Assembly (NCBI GenBank): GCA_022695795.1
Contig: MU404104.1
Span: forward strand, 1 to 64,000
Length of the DNA stretch: 64,000 nt
From: Biscogniauxia marginata
Taxonomy: Eukaryota; Ascomycota; Sordariomycetes; Xylariales; Xylariaceae
Direction: 5' to 3'
Below, piece by piece: positions 53,401 through 64,000 of the stretch. The translations under genes and the position numbers were made by a program. The notes under the pieces are model-generated. The model was not told the DNA's origin, did no database searches, and saw nothing but the letters and a program-made list of their open reading frames with translations. Each line of letters opens with the position of its first letter. The first letter of the stretch is position 1.

Positions 53401-56302
53401 AGGTTATTTACGATACTTATTTCGTAACTCGTAATAATTAACTCTTCCTATTTTTGATTTTAATAGAGCGTGTTTATCTCGAAATTTATTCGTAAATTAC
53501 TTTTTTTTAAGTTAATTTATTCTTAAGATTATGTCGTGATTTGATATGTGTGTAATGTTAAGGATGATTTATTTAAGATGTCCTTAAATAGTTACCGAGA
53601 GAGGAATTGTTTTTTTTAGCACCTTACCATTTTTATAACTAAACATGTTTCCTTTAAAGTTTTATAACTTATACGGATTTTATTTATATACTTATGGTAT
53701 TTTGTCTTCTTAAGTTACCCTTGTTAAAACATAGCTTTTATTTGCTTTTGAATTTATTAAGGCTTTGTATTTCCTTTTATTATACCTGACTCTGGTTATA
53801 ATAGTGTTATTAAGTCTCGATTAAACTTTATATAAGGACTTATTATTTATGGCTTCTCGCTGCCTTACTAGCGAGAGCCTTTGCCGTTTTTTGGTTTTTT
53901 ATGTTTCTTCCTTTTTGGTTTTTTTTTAGTTATTATAGCCCAGATATCCTTTTATTCTTAGGCTTTTATAAAAGCGTGTTTCTAGTAATTATTGCTTAGA
54001 TAGTCTCTTTAATTACTCTTTATATAATAGGGAGTAAAAGGTTTGTTTTTTATATAGAATCTTGCATATTAAAACTTTAATTTTTTTTCGAGAGCCCTTT
54101 TATAGCCTAAGTCCGTTTTATTAACTCGGAATTTTTTGAAGTTCTAGATTATCTTTAAATAAAAGGAATAATTATTAAGTTTATTTATTAAGGGTATCTC
54201 GATATTTCTCTTTAGGTTTATATTAATTTCTAGAAGCTTCCCTCCTTTTTTGAGGTATGTTTTAGTAATTCGTTTATAGCTTTATTTAATCGCACGTGTT
54301 TTTATTTGCTACTTTGTTAGGTATTTCCCTATAAAGCCAAATAAACTAGTGTCGTATTTAGTTCGTTTTTCGAGCCATTATAAAAGATATAATCCCTTTT
54401 ATAATTCCTATAATTCTTCTTTAATCTCGTTTTCTTCGAAACCGGCTCCAAGCAAATCGTGTACGTCGCATAGTATCGAGGTATAACATATATAACTTTT
54501 AACTATTACTTCGTAGCTTTTTTCGGAGCTTAAGTAAAAATAATATGCTTTAAAGTAATATAGCCATCGTGGGGTGTTATTATAAATACACTTATTTTCT
54601 TTCGTGTCGTTATTTTCTAGTTCTTAAGAATAGTAACCAGCTTTATCCTTAAAACTTTTATATACTTAACAAGCGTCGTTAATATAAAAGCTCTAATGTA
54701 ACGATATATGTTTCTTTAAGCTTTAATAAACATTATAATTATTATTTATATAAAGCCTTTAATTTAGGCTATCGTGCTGGCTTTTTCCTTAATAGGTTTC
54801 ACATTTATTATTTTTGTAGTGGCTTTAATGTAAATCACTATAGTTTAATTTAATTCCTAAGTCGTATCTCAATTTATAGTTATCGCACATGTATAATAAT
54901 TCGCTTTCGTCATATCTTTATTTAGCTTATTTTAATGTGAAATATCTTAAATACAAGTGGTTATTCTTTAAATAGTTCTTGCGGTTAACTTAATAAGATT
55001 TATAAACTTTTTTTATAAAGGTCTCTTCGATTTTTTCTATTTTGATAATGTCGATAATAAATACTTAATTTATTTCTTTGTTATTTTCGAATTAAATCCT
55101 TACTTCGACGACTCTTTTCTTAAATTAAGGAATCCCTCTTATTTTTAGTTCTTGTTTCTTAGGACTTCGGCACTCGTTTTTATAATGTCCTTTCTTTTTA
55201 TAGTTAAAACACTTAATAGTTAATTTATCTCGTTTTTTTTATTCCTTTTAAACGATGTTAATTTTAATAAGATCTGACTTTGTTCCTATGCCTTTTTTGG
55301 TTCCGGTATCGCTTTTGTGATTTCCTTCTTTTAGCTGGTCGCCATTCCTTTGTTATACCGTTTTTTTCTTTTTAAGGTACCGTTCGAAGTTCTCGTTATC
55401 GATAGTAATTGCTATTATAACGTAATCATTAAACTTCCCTAGGTTCCTTTCTTTATATAGGTTTGTTTTATATAACTTATTCTTTATATAGTTCTTTAAC
55501 CTTTAATAAAACAAGTAGTATAAGCTTTTGATAGGTAATTATAATTAGTTTACGAGTTTTTTAAACTTAATAACATAATTTAAAGCCTTCTTATTTTATC
55601 GTAATTTATAAAGTCGAACTTTAGCCTATTACTTAAGGATTAAATTGCCGAATATAGACCTAAGTTGTTTTTTAAACTCCTTATAATTTTTAAAGACTTT
55701 TTTCGTGTCTTTCTAGGCGTTTAATCCGTTTTCTAGATAATTCTTTAACACTGGTTAAAACCAGGTCAAGGCGGTTCCGATAAGGAGCTAAAACATCGTA
55801 AAAACCTTTTATTCCTTAGTAGTAATCGTTTTATAATAAAACCATAAGTAGGTTCTAACCTGGATTAAAAATCCTTTTAAATCACTTGACCTATTATATT
55901 TATTAGATGCAATTAATTTAAAACCCTTTACGTCGGGGGTTGTTATATTGTTATCGTCCGAGTTGTTAAGGTCGCTATCGTTTAAGGGTGGTTAAGGTTA
56001 TCTTGCTTATTTATCTTCTTTTTTAAGCATTTCTTCTTCTTGCTAATCTTCCGAGATGTCCTCTTATAACTCTTTTTCGGCTATAACTATAATAAACTTT
56101 TATATTAGTTTCTTTAAACCTTTTAATTATATCGTAAAAGGATCTAAAGCTTTCGTTTAAAAGCTTATTAATTATTATTCTTTTATTTATTTCTTTTCTT
56201 ATTGCCTTCTGGTTTTAAGGGGCATACTTGTCCTGGGACTGTTTCAACTAAAAGTCCCTCCTTTTAAACCAATGTTAAGCACTAATTAAGGAGTTATCAA
56301 AA

Positions 56303-56756
56303 TGTAACGAACCTCCTTATATGTTCCTAGTTAGCTAACTTCACAAGTAAATACGTACTAAGTTTTCTTAATTTAAAAATAACAATAAGTTAAAATTGGT
56401 TCAAGTAATTCACGATATTATGTTCGTTAGAAAGGTTTTAAGGTACTCTTATTATAATATTAAAAAGTAATTATAATCTTAAATTAATAACTAAAAAATA
56501 AGAAATTAATTATATAAAGAAATTCTAATTTACTTATACTCGTTCTTCTTTATATATATTTCTATTATTTAATATGTTAGATACCGATAGATATAAAATC
56601 CCTCTATATTCATCCCTGTTAGATATGATATCCCACTATATCCACGTCACGTGAGGTTACATCATGACCGGAACGGAACCGACCTGTTCATTAATTCCTT
56701 GGTCCGTGCCACGACACCCTGGTATGGAATCCCTCCATTCCCATGGTTTCGTAACA
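56303..56756 (-). repeat. Right LTR (5' LTR of the element), 454 bp
   Basis: Same length as the left LTR. It starts TGTAACGAACC (a RIP change of TGTGACG) and ends GTTTCGTAACA. Here the inner (left) half is heavily mutated and the outer (right) half nearly intact, the mirror image of the other LTR. Confidence 0.95.
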
Positions 56757-56761
56757 CTATT

Positions 56762-57154
56762 GTTAGTAGCAGCGTAAGTGTACTACTAAATACCTTAATA
56801 ACGTTAATAATTTAGCTTAATAAGCTAAAAACACTAAAAAGGCGGTTTAAGTGAGGATTTTTAAACTTTACTTCATTTAAATGTTATTACTTATAATATT
56901 ATTATATTTAATTATAACATTTAAATACTTTTATATAATTAAAATATCATTAAAAACTTTAATGATAATTAACTTTTAACGATATAAAAAAATTAAGTTA
57001 TAAAGTATTAAGTTACTTTTAAAGTTAATTATAACCGGAAAAAACACCGAAAACGCTTTTAATATAAAGTTTTTTTTATAAAATATAATTAATAAATAAT
57101 ACGTTAAACTTAAATGAAAAGCTAAAATTTAAAAAAATATTATTATTAAGTTAA
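56762..57154. other. AT-rich RIP DNA between LTRs
   Basis: Almost only A and T, with scattered CG-containing words (AACGCTTTT). Stops in all frames. Probably an older, unrecognisable repeat. Confidence 0.5.
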
Positions 57155-57520
57155 TATAACGAACCTCTTTATATATTCTTAATTAGCTAACTTTATAAGT
57201 AAATACGTATTAAGTTTTCTTATTTTAAAAGTAATAATAAATTAAGATTAATTTAAAAGATTTATAATATCTTATTTATTAAAAAGATTTTAAGGTATTT
57301 TCATTATAATATTAAAAAGTAACTATAATTTTAAATTAATAACTAAAAAACTAAAAAAGAATAATTAAATATAAAGGAAATTCTAGTTTATTTATATTTC
57401 TTTTCCCTTTATACTTTTTGTAGTTTTTTTTACTTGATCTTATAATCTCGCGAAGATCGCGAGATCACTTAAAAGATACCACGTGACCTTAAGTCACGTG
57501 ATTAAAACTGGGTTATAATA
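57155..57520 (+). mobile_element. Additional solo LTR copy, heavily RIP-mutated
   Basis: Begins TATAACGAACCTC (from TGTGACGAACC) and follows the LTR consensus through AATTAGCTAACTTTATAAG and TATTAAGTTTTCTTA. A likely end is GGGTTATAATA at 57520. The flanks GTTAA and ATTAA differ by one base, a weak target duplication. It contains TCACGTGA-type palindromes (57480-57500) also seen in the other LTRs, candidate bHLH/E-box sites in the LTR promoter. Confidence 0.65.
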
Positions 57521-57599
57521 ATTAATAGTAACTTTAAATAACTTTATTCGCTTTTTTAAAGGAAATAATTAATTTAATCATTATAAAGTAATTAAAAAA

Positions 57600-60500
57600 T
57601 ACGTTAATGTTGGTAGGTGTACGTACGTATGAAAGTAAATAACAATAATAAGAAAGATAAGGGTGAGACTGGTGTAGTATTAATGTCTAAGGAGGGAAAA
57701 ATCTACCTGAGATACGCTGCTGGGGGCAGCCTATTTATACTAAAAGAATGTACCAGTTTCCGTGTGGGGACATGGCCCTTGTTTATCATCTAACTATTAG
57801 TTAAAATTCTCAATTAATACTTAAATATCTTTATATACGTTTAATTAAATAATTAATTTATTACGCTATTACGACTAATTAATATTTAAATTAAAATTAA
57901 AATTATTAGTTATAAGTTTTAAAGTATTATTATTACTTTTTACGCGAAAGTAGTTAAATAAAAAATTAAATTAAATAAATCGATTTAAGCTTTTAACATT
58001 ATATAAATATTCGTGACGTCCGTTAAAGTTTTAATTATATAAATAAATACTTACGTGTTAATTCGCTTTTTATTTAATAAACTAGTTAAACGCTTATTAT
58101 TATACGTAATTTAAATAAAGTTATTAATTAATTAAAGCTTTTTATAAGCGTTATTTAAGATATTTAACTTATTAAAACAAGTTAAATAATTAAAATTTTA
58201 AACTTTATTACAAAAAACTTATTATTAAAAAACGAAAAAAATAGTTATATAAAATACCTTTAAAGTCATTTTAATAAATATCTCCGAAAAATAAATCGTT
58301 TATATAATACTCGAAATACCGGTTATTATAATAAATTTATTTATTAAAAACTTTTTTAAATATTACCCCCGAAATAATAACCGAGGAAGTTAAGTTTTAA
58401 ATAAGCTTTATATTAATTAACGTTTATATATTAAAAAACGAGATTAACTTTATAATAATAATAATTATATAAATAATTACTTTTAAAAAACCGATTAAAA
58501 AATTATAGTTTTTTTTAATTAATAATATAACCCGAAAAATCGAGAAATAAGCTTATATTACTTGTTATAACTTTAAATACTAAGGTTTTTATTTCGTTAA
58601 ATATTATAATAAAAAGTTTTTATATTATAATTACGAGGAAAAAATAAATTATTACGAATTAATACTTTTTAAATAATATTAATAATTATCGAGATGTGTT
58701 AATTATTATAATTCCTTTTTAGCGAATTATAATAATTACCTTTATAAGCTTTGCTAAATAAACGAAACGGTAATATTTTTAAGGTAAATAAAAATCAAAG
58801 TTATTAAGAAAGTTAATAATTAATAATACGTCATTAAAAACGCTTTTATAAAGATTATAATGCTTATTTTATTTTTAAATAAAAACTTCTCGTTACAATA
58901 AAAATAATAAAATAAAAGTAATAAGCGAGTTACTTTTTTAACTTTATTAAAATTATTATTATTTTAAAATCTATTTTAAATAATATAAAAAATAAAAACG
59001 AGGTTATAAAGATAAATAACATTATAATAATCCCCGTATTAATATTATAAGTTTTTAAATTAACATTTAAAACATTTATAATAAGACATAAAAAAGTTAT
59101 TAAACGCATTAACGTTAAGTTAATAACGAAATAAATTATTAATAAGTTTTAAATATAATTAAAATAAAGTATAACTTCGTTCGTAATAAATAAATAAAAA
59201 ATAAATAAATTATAAGTTTATAATTCTTAAAACTATTAATATAATAATATAATAATTATAAAAATTTAAATAAAACGATAATTAAACTTAAACTTATTTA
59301 AGGTATAATACGTATAGCTTAATAAACTTATAAAACATAAAAAAGGAAAATCGCTTTAAAATTATAATATACGTTAAAAAGACCCTCGACTTAATAATGA
59401 AAAAACGTTAATTAATTCATTATAAAGATATAATATAGTTATATGTTAATAGTTATACGTTTTTAAACTTTTATAAAAAGCTTATAATAAGACTTGTTAT
59501 AAAGTACTTTTTAGTTTTCAAACCTCTCGAAAATTGCTTTATAATAAGTAACGTAAATATATAACACTTTAATTAAAAATTAAACGTTTATATATTATAT
59601 AAAAAAATATATATAATAAATTAACTAAGTAAATTAACTTATAAAAACGGTTATGTTTTAAATTTATCGTTTTTTAATATATCGTTTATTAAAGCCTTAA
59701 TAACGAAAAAACTTATTTTCGGATTGGATTATTTATTATTAAAAATTACTTTATAAAGTAAAGGTATAAAGCCCCTAAAAAAGAAAGTTAAAACTTAAAA
59801 AATAATAAAAAAGAACTTAAATAAATTTTATAACTTAATTAACTTTAAAGTATATATTATTTTTATAGTAATAATTAATTTTATCGAAATTAATAAAGCT
59901 ATAATTACTTTATTACGTTTTATACTTAAAAGTATTAAAATAATAAATAGGTTTTACTAGATTAAAGATAAAATCGCATTTTAATAAATAAAGAAATATT
60001 AAATAACGTGAAAGAAATAACATAAATCCAAAGAAATCGGCTTAAATAACATAACTTATAAGTTATTTTAATAATAATTAAAAAAGCTAAAAAAGAATTT
60101 TAACGAAATTAAATAAATAACGTAACGATTAATAAATACTTAATATAAATAAATAATTAATATAAATAAAATAAATAAATAAATATTTTATTATTAATAA
60201 TAAAAAAATAAGTTATTAAAAGCTTTATAAAGAAAGTTAACTACTTAATAAAAATTATTTTATTTTGTTATAACTGTTATAAACCAACTGTGTTAGAAGG
60301 ATTTCCAGCAGGGTAGTCAGGCACGGACTAAGACTAGACGGACTAGTGGTCCCCTCCTTTGTAATGTGATGTAACATCACGTGACCCAATTAGAGGTATT
60401 CATTTAATTAAGTTTAATTCTTTTAGTATTTAACATGTTAAATAGAAAGAACATATATAAAGGAGAATAAGTATAAGTAAATTGGAATTTCCTATGTATC

Positions 60501-61817
60501 TAGTTATTTATTTTAGTTTTTTACTTATTAATTTAAAATTATAGTTACTTTTTAATATTATAATAAAAGTACCTTGAAATCTCTCTAACAAATAAAGCAT
60601 TAGAAATCACTTAAACTAATTTTAACTTATTATTACTTTTAAATCAAGAAAACCTAATATATATTTACCTGTGAAGTCAGTTAACTAGGAATACATAGGG
60701 AGGTTCGTCATAATAACCTAAAAAATAACTTCTTAAAGATAAAAATAAGGAATTACCTTTTAATATAATTACTTTAAAAAATCTTTATAACGATAAAAAA
60801 GCGAAAAAATATGTAATTAAAGTTATTTTTATGTCGTTAAAAATTAATATTATTATAATTAAATACTTTAAAGCGGTTTAACTCGCGATAAAAGAGTATT
60901 ATAAATAACTATTAAAAAACTATTTAATTTAAAGTTATTATTTTATTATATAAAAAAACATAAAATAATAATAATATTTAAAATAAAGAAAATTAACTTT
61001 TTTATTTATAAGATTTAAAGGCTTATAATATTACTAAAAAAAAACTAATTTAAACCTTTAAAACCTACTAAAAAGCTCGACGACAACGAATAAAACGAGT
61101 ATAATTAACTAATAAGGTTATATTAATTAAAACTAAAAAACCTTAATAATAAATATAAATATTAAACATAACTAGTTTAAAACCTTTTAAAGTTCTAGAA
61201 ATTCTACGTAATTATAAATTATTTCGAAAAAATTTCCTTTTTATTCGAGTTAAAAAGAGAATAATATTATAACTAGCGAGATTAAAAGAGATAATAAAAG
61301 GAAGTAACATTAAAAAAAAGAAAAAAAAGAAACTAGAAATAATAATCTTTATAAAGCTATTAAAAAATTAAAAAAGAGTTTATATTTATTCATTATTAAT
61401 TTTTAAGAAACGAACAAAGTTTAAAATTATTAATTTTATTACATTTCATTTTATTATATTATATTAATACGCTTTTTAAGCTTAAAACGATACTTATTAA
61501 AGTTATAACGACTAATAAGGGGGAAAGAAAAACTTTTTATTCCTTTAATAATAAAAAGTAAATAACGAACTTATATAGTAATAAATTAGCAAAACCAGCA
61601 AGTAACGACTATTAATTAAGAAATATTAAACCCTTAAAGCAAAGAATAGCTTTATATATTATAAATAACCTTAAAATCTAAAATCTAGACTTAAGTAAAT
61701 ACTTATAGCATGTAGCTAGCCACGTCCTATACCCCTAAGGAGGTTACTTAGGAGGGCTCACGCCCCCCTCGTTTAGACGTTAAACAATACAACAATAATA
61801 ACAACAATAACAACACC
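57600..61817 (+). mobile_element. LINE-like (Tad1-type) retroelement relic, RIP-eroded
   Basis: About 4 kb of extreme AT content, interrupted by the solo LTR at 60275-60712. On the + strand, 58563-58750 translates to a degenerate array of CCHC knuckles (CYNFKY*GFYFVKYYNKKFL, YYNYEEKINYY, RCVNYYNSF) in which many expected Cys positions read Tyr, the change RIP makes in TGC/TGT. The arrangement, three knuckles with an NCGG.HPA-like third, is that of ORF1 in fungal Tad-like LINEs. The 3' end has a GC-rich leader-like block (61720-61765) and then an A/C-rich tail of AACAATA-type units (61785-61817), as expected for a LINE tail. ORF2 (endonuclease-RT) could not be read through the mutations. The 5' limit is approximate; a less mutated patch lies at 57605-57800. 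Confidence 0.55.
60275..60712 (-). mobile_element. Solo LTR nested in the LINE relic, 438 bp, perfect TSD
   Basis: Starts TGTTATAAACC and ends GGTTCGTCATA (RIP form of GGTTCGTCACA). ATAAC repeats exactly on both sides (60270-60274, 60713-60717). Inverted relative to the LTR at 57155 and parallel to that at 694-1099. Less mutated than its surroundings, so it arrived after most of the LINE's erosion or escaped part of it. Confidence 0.85.
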
Positions 61818-62310
61818 GGAGACTATCCAGGAACAGCTCCGAACAGCAGAGGAAAAGGGTTGTGCCAAACCTTCCATCTGCCAGGGCCAGTACAATCTCC
61901 TCATCCGCGTTTATGAGACCACCCTGTTTCCCCTCATCCGCAAAGATGGTGTTGTTTTCTACGCCTTTTCGCCCTTGAGTGGTGGCTTCCTGACCGGAAA
62001 GCTCACCGTCTCTTCCAGGACTGGAGATATCAAGGCCATGAGGTTTGAAGAGTAAGAGGGTAACATTTTTGGCATGGCGGCTAGGTACTGCTATGACATA
62101 ACTTCTTTCTAAGAGGTAGTTCGTAAGGCAGTCTGAACTTAGCAAAGCTAATGGGGGTTGACACCAGTGACGCAGATGTCCAGTGGCTGTTGCATAACTC
62201 TTTCTTAGATGGGGACAAGGGGCCACTGTCGTCCTTGAGCCATATTCTCCGCAGCAATTGGACATGTGCATATCAGCTTGGAAGAGAGGCCCGCCCTCAT
62301 AGAAGCTAGT
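61812..62310 (+). pseudogene. Aldo-keto reductase (AKR7-like) pseudogene, 5'-truncated
   Basis: From 61812 one frame reads TIQEQLRTAEEKGCAKPSIC, QGQYNLLIRVYETTLFPLIR, GVVFYAFSPLSGGFLTGKLT. This matches the second half of aflatoxin-aldehyde-reductase-type AKRs (the KP(S/T).YQG.YN and FYA(Y/F)(S/N)PL.GG.LTGK blocks that line the NADPH site). A stop follows at 62052. The remaining C-terminal part is recognisable only across several frames (HNSFLDGDKG, a QQLD stretch, W.RGP). The N-terminal half, with the catalytic Tyr, is missing and the join is the LINE tail, so insertion truncated the gene. Non-functional. Confidence 0.7.
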
Positions 62311-64000
62311 AACTGATTTGAATGGGCTGTTCGAGGGCGTGAAGGTCGATTCTGGAGTTATCGTCGTGTATTAACCACGATATTATTACATACCTAATAT
62401 ATTTGTCTTTATCGACGTGATTATTATATTGTCAATTTGTTAACCTCCCCTTATCATGAAAGGAGCTAGGGAGCAAGTCATGAAATGCTTTTAACCTACG
62501 AATCAAAGTCTCCCCCAGGATGATTCTAGGTATCATCTCGCTCATATCTAATGTTTATAACTTATCATTAATGTGATCTTTAACAGCCCGCCTATATGAG
62601 CATAAATTGATTATAGATAAATTACCTATATAGTCCAGATATCATCGAGGACAACTTCCTATTCAGGCGGACTAAACCCCGGCGGCATATTTTATGTACG
62701 GCACCCCACAGATAATTAACTTAGAGGTAACTACAATACTAGATCATCGATAGTATATCGTGTACTCTCGTTAGGACGTATAGCTAGATAAAGTCTCGAA
62801 TTGCTGTAACTCACAACGTATTCGTGCTACTAGTGAAATAGGTACCTAGTTTCTGAAAATGGTTGATGTGAGTAAGTCCGACTTATCTGCCACAGGTCAA
62901 GGATGAATTAATGTAACAGCTAAGACGAAGAACAAGCAGAAACTAGAAAACCATATCGCAGGAATTGAAGCTGATGACATCACAACCGACCTCTGCACAC
63001 CAACATGCAGACCTAGATAGACTCATGACAATGTTTTAGAGTTTCTATCCAGTTCACCGTAACTACGTGAATCTCGCTTTTGATCAGGTATAGACAACCT
63101 ATGCAATTCGATGTTATCTGCGAAGGTAAACAAGATGAGAATAGGCTAATCCACCGAGAATATAATGCATAGGAGCTAAGGGAGATTCAGCGAGGACCTA
63201 GGTAGACTAAGGCAAGTGGTATTTCGTGCTGATTCACGTGCTCGAGGATGCAGAACCCGAGGTGAGAACACTGCTCCATAGTAGCGCCCCGGGACGACAA
63301 AAGCAGTTGATGATCAACGTACCGTAAGATACGGGATCTACAGCGTATATAGTGCCCGAGCAGTACGAACGAGATAAGATGATTTTAAAAAGAATTTCTA
63401 TTGTCGAAATCTTTATCGGCAAGTCTAATGTTAGTATACAATGCCACCGACGCATTTAAGGTCTGAGCATCGTAGTGAAGATGCTCTGAGGATATAGATG
63501 GATACTAATGGTGAACATGCCACATTATTTCTTCTTCTTTCTAGTATTAAATAGGAGGGCGTTCGCTTATAAGTTGTCTATGAGCGTGGCTTCTAGATAA
63601 GTATTCCACCCATAAGCAATTCCGCACGGAGATTAAAGCAACCAAGTCAGTAATACTTCCACTTATATAACAATACGCAATGATGTAAATGAGTTGAATT
63701 TTCTTCTTAATACACCTTAATCGGGTAAGAATTTAAGTTAAAATTCAACAAATATTTAGTCTGAATAAGGGACTAGTATACTAACGAACAAACTAAGGGA
63801 TCCTAACATAGGCAAACCTATAGACCACTCATGATTATATATTAGATGATATAGTGATATACTTCGTCTAGGACGAGGGCCGGGGATGGAAAGGACATTA
63901 GTGAAACAGTAGAGAACAACATCCCTGTGTTGCTTACGCGTTGAGCTTTCTATTCAGCATGCTGAGGTATTGGAGCATCACCGAACACCGGGAAACAAGG
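62311..64000. other. Featureless sequence to the window end
   Basis: Moderate GC, no intact frame above 75 codons. Isolated TAGGTACCTAG and CCTAGGTAG motifs at 62840 and 63198. Probably decayed gene and repeat debris. Confidence 0.45.

Larger units (their letters stand above)
49188..56756 (-). mobile_element. Full-length Ty3/Gypsy LTR retrotransposon, inactivated by RIP
   Basis: Two 454-bp LTRs (49188-49641, 56303-56756) with TGTGACGAA...TTCGTAACA ends enclose a 6.7-kb interior, flanked by identical CTATT duplications (49183-49187, 56757-56761). A purine tract (AAGAGGGGAGAAATAG read on the minus strand) touches the left LTR, so the element runs right to left. Minus-strand relics appear in Gypsy order. 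The Gag zinc knuckle CFNYKKKGHYKNEC (55170-55213) has one Cys changed to Tyr. Reverse transcriptase has VYLDDILIYSKNKKEH (YLDD at 52710-52721), followed by LNYLGFIIN. Integrase has IGVPYNNI and NKLTKYAYF (about 51350-51430), its first catalytic Asp region altered. Integrase after RT defines Gypsy rather than Copia. Every frame is full of TAA/TAG and no coding capacity remains. Confidence 0.95.

Noticed and set aside
61780..62271. 163-codon minus-strand open frame
   Set aside because: Antisense to the recognisable aldo-keto reductase relic and running into the LINE tail. No domain in its own translation.

Overview
The window is the left end of a chromosome of a filamentous ascomycete, most likely a Sordariomycete. 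The evidence is a C-strand TTAGGG telomere at base 1, genes split by short 48-142 bp introns with fungal splice signals, strongly bimodal base composition, and transposons eroded to AT-rich DNA by C-to-T and G-to-A changes on both strands, the signature of repeat-induced point mutation (RIP). No genus can be named from sequence alone.

Layout. (1) 1-1500: telomere and RIP-degraded LTR copies, including a solo LTR with a perfect 5-bp target duplication. (2) 1.5-24.1 kb: a subtelomeric biosynthetic gene cluster with a stand-alone thioredoxin, a broken cytochrome P450 that lost its heme cysteine, a SAM methyltransferase, a 2490-aa highly reducing polyketide synthase without an enoyl-reductase domain, a LovC-like trans-acting enoyl reductase, a PLP cysteine-synthase-like/rhodanese fusion and a 14-helix-type MFS exporter. 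Two inverted copies of a ~125-bp element flank it. (3) 24.1-26.6 kb: decayed DNA with a siderophore-transporter-like pseudogene. (4) 26.7-47.1 kb: an ordinary gene block with an AA9 polysaccharide monooxygenase, a MARVEL membrane protein, an Ent3-type epsin, a cyclophilin, RNA polymerase III subunit RPC34/RPC6, the Sti1/Hop co-chaperone, a Zn2Cys6 regulator, a Ctr copper transporter and a glutathionyl-hydroquinone reductase. (5) 49.2-61.8 kb: a transposon island with a complete but RIP-killed Ty3/Gypsy element (454-bp LTRs, 5-bp duplication, minus strand), a further LTR, and a LINE-like element invaded by a solo LTR. (6) 61.8-64 kb: a truncated aldo-keto reductase pseudogene and featureless DNA.

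How the cluster may work: the PKS builds a C-methylated chain, the trans-ER reduces selected enoyl intermediates, the methyltransferase tailors the product and the MFS protein exports it. The PLP/rhodanese fusion and the thioredoxin point to sulfur chemistry on or around the product. That link is inferred from gene content only and is the most novel point in the window. The P450 step has been lost. A probable splice-donor mutation in the PLP/rhodanese gene and unusual GC-AG introns in the PKS and exporter raise the question of whether the pathway is still fully active.
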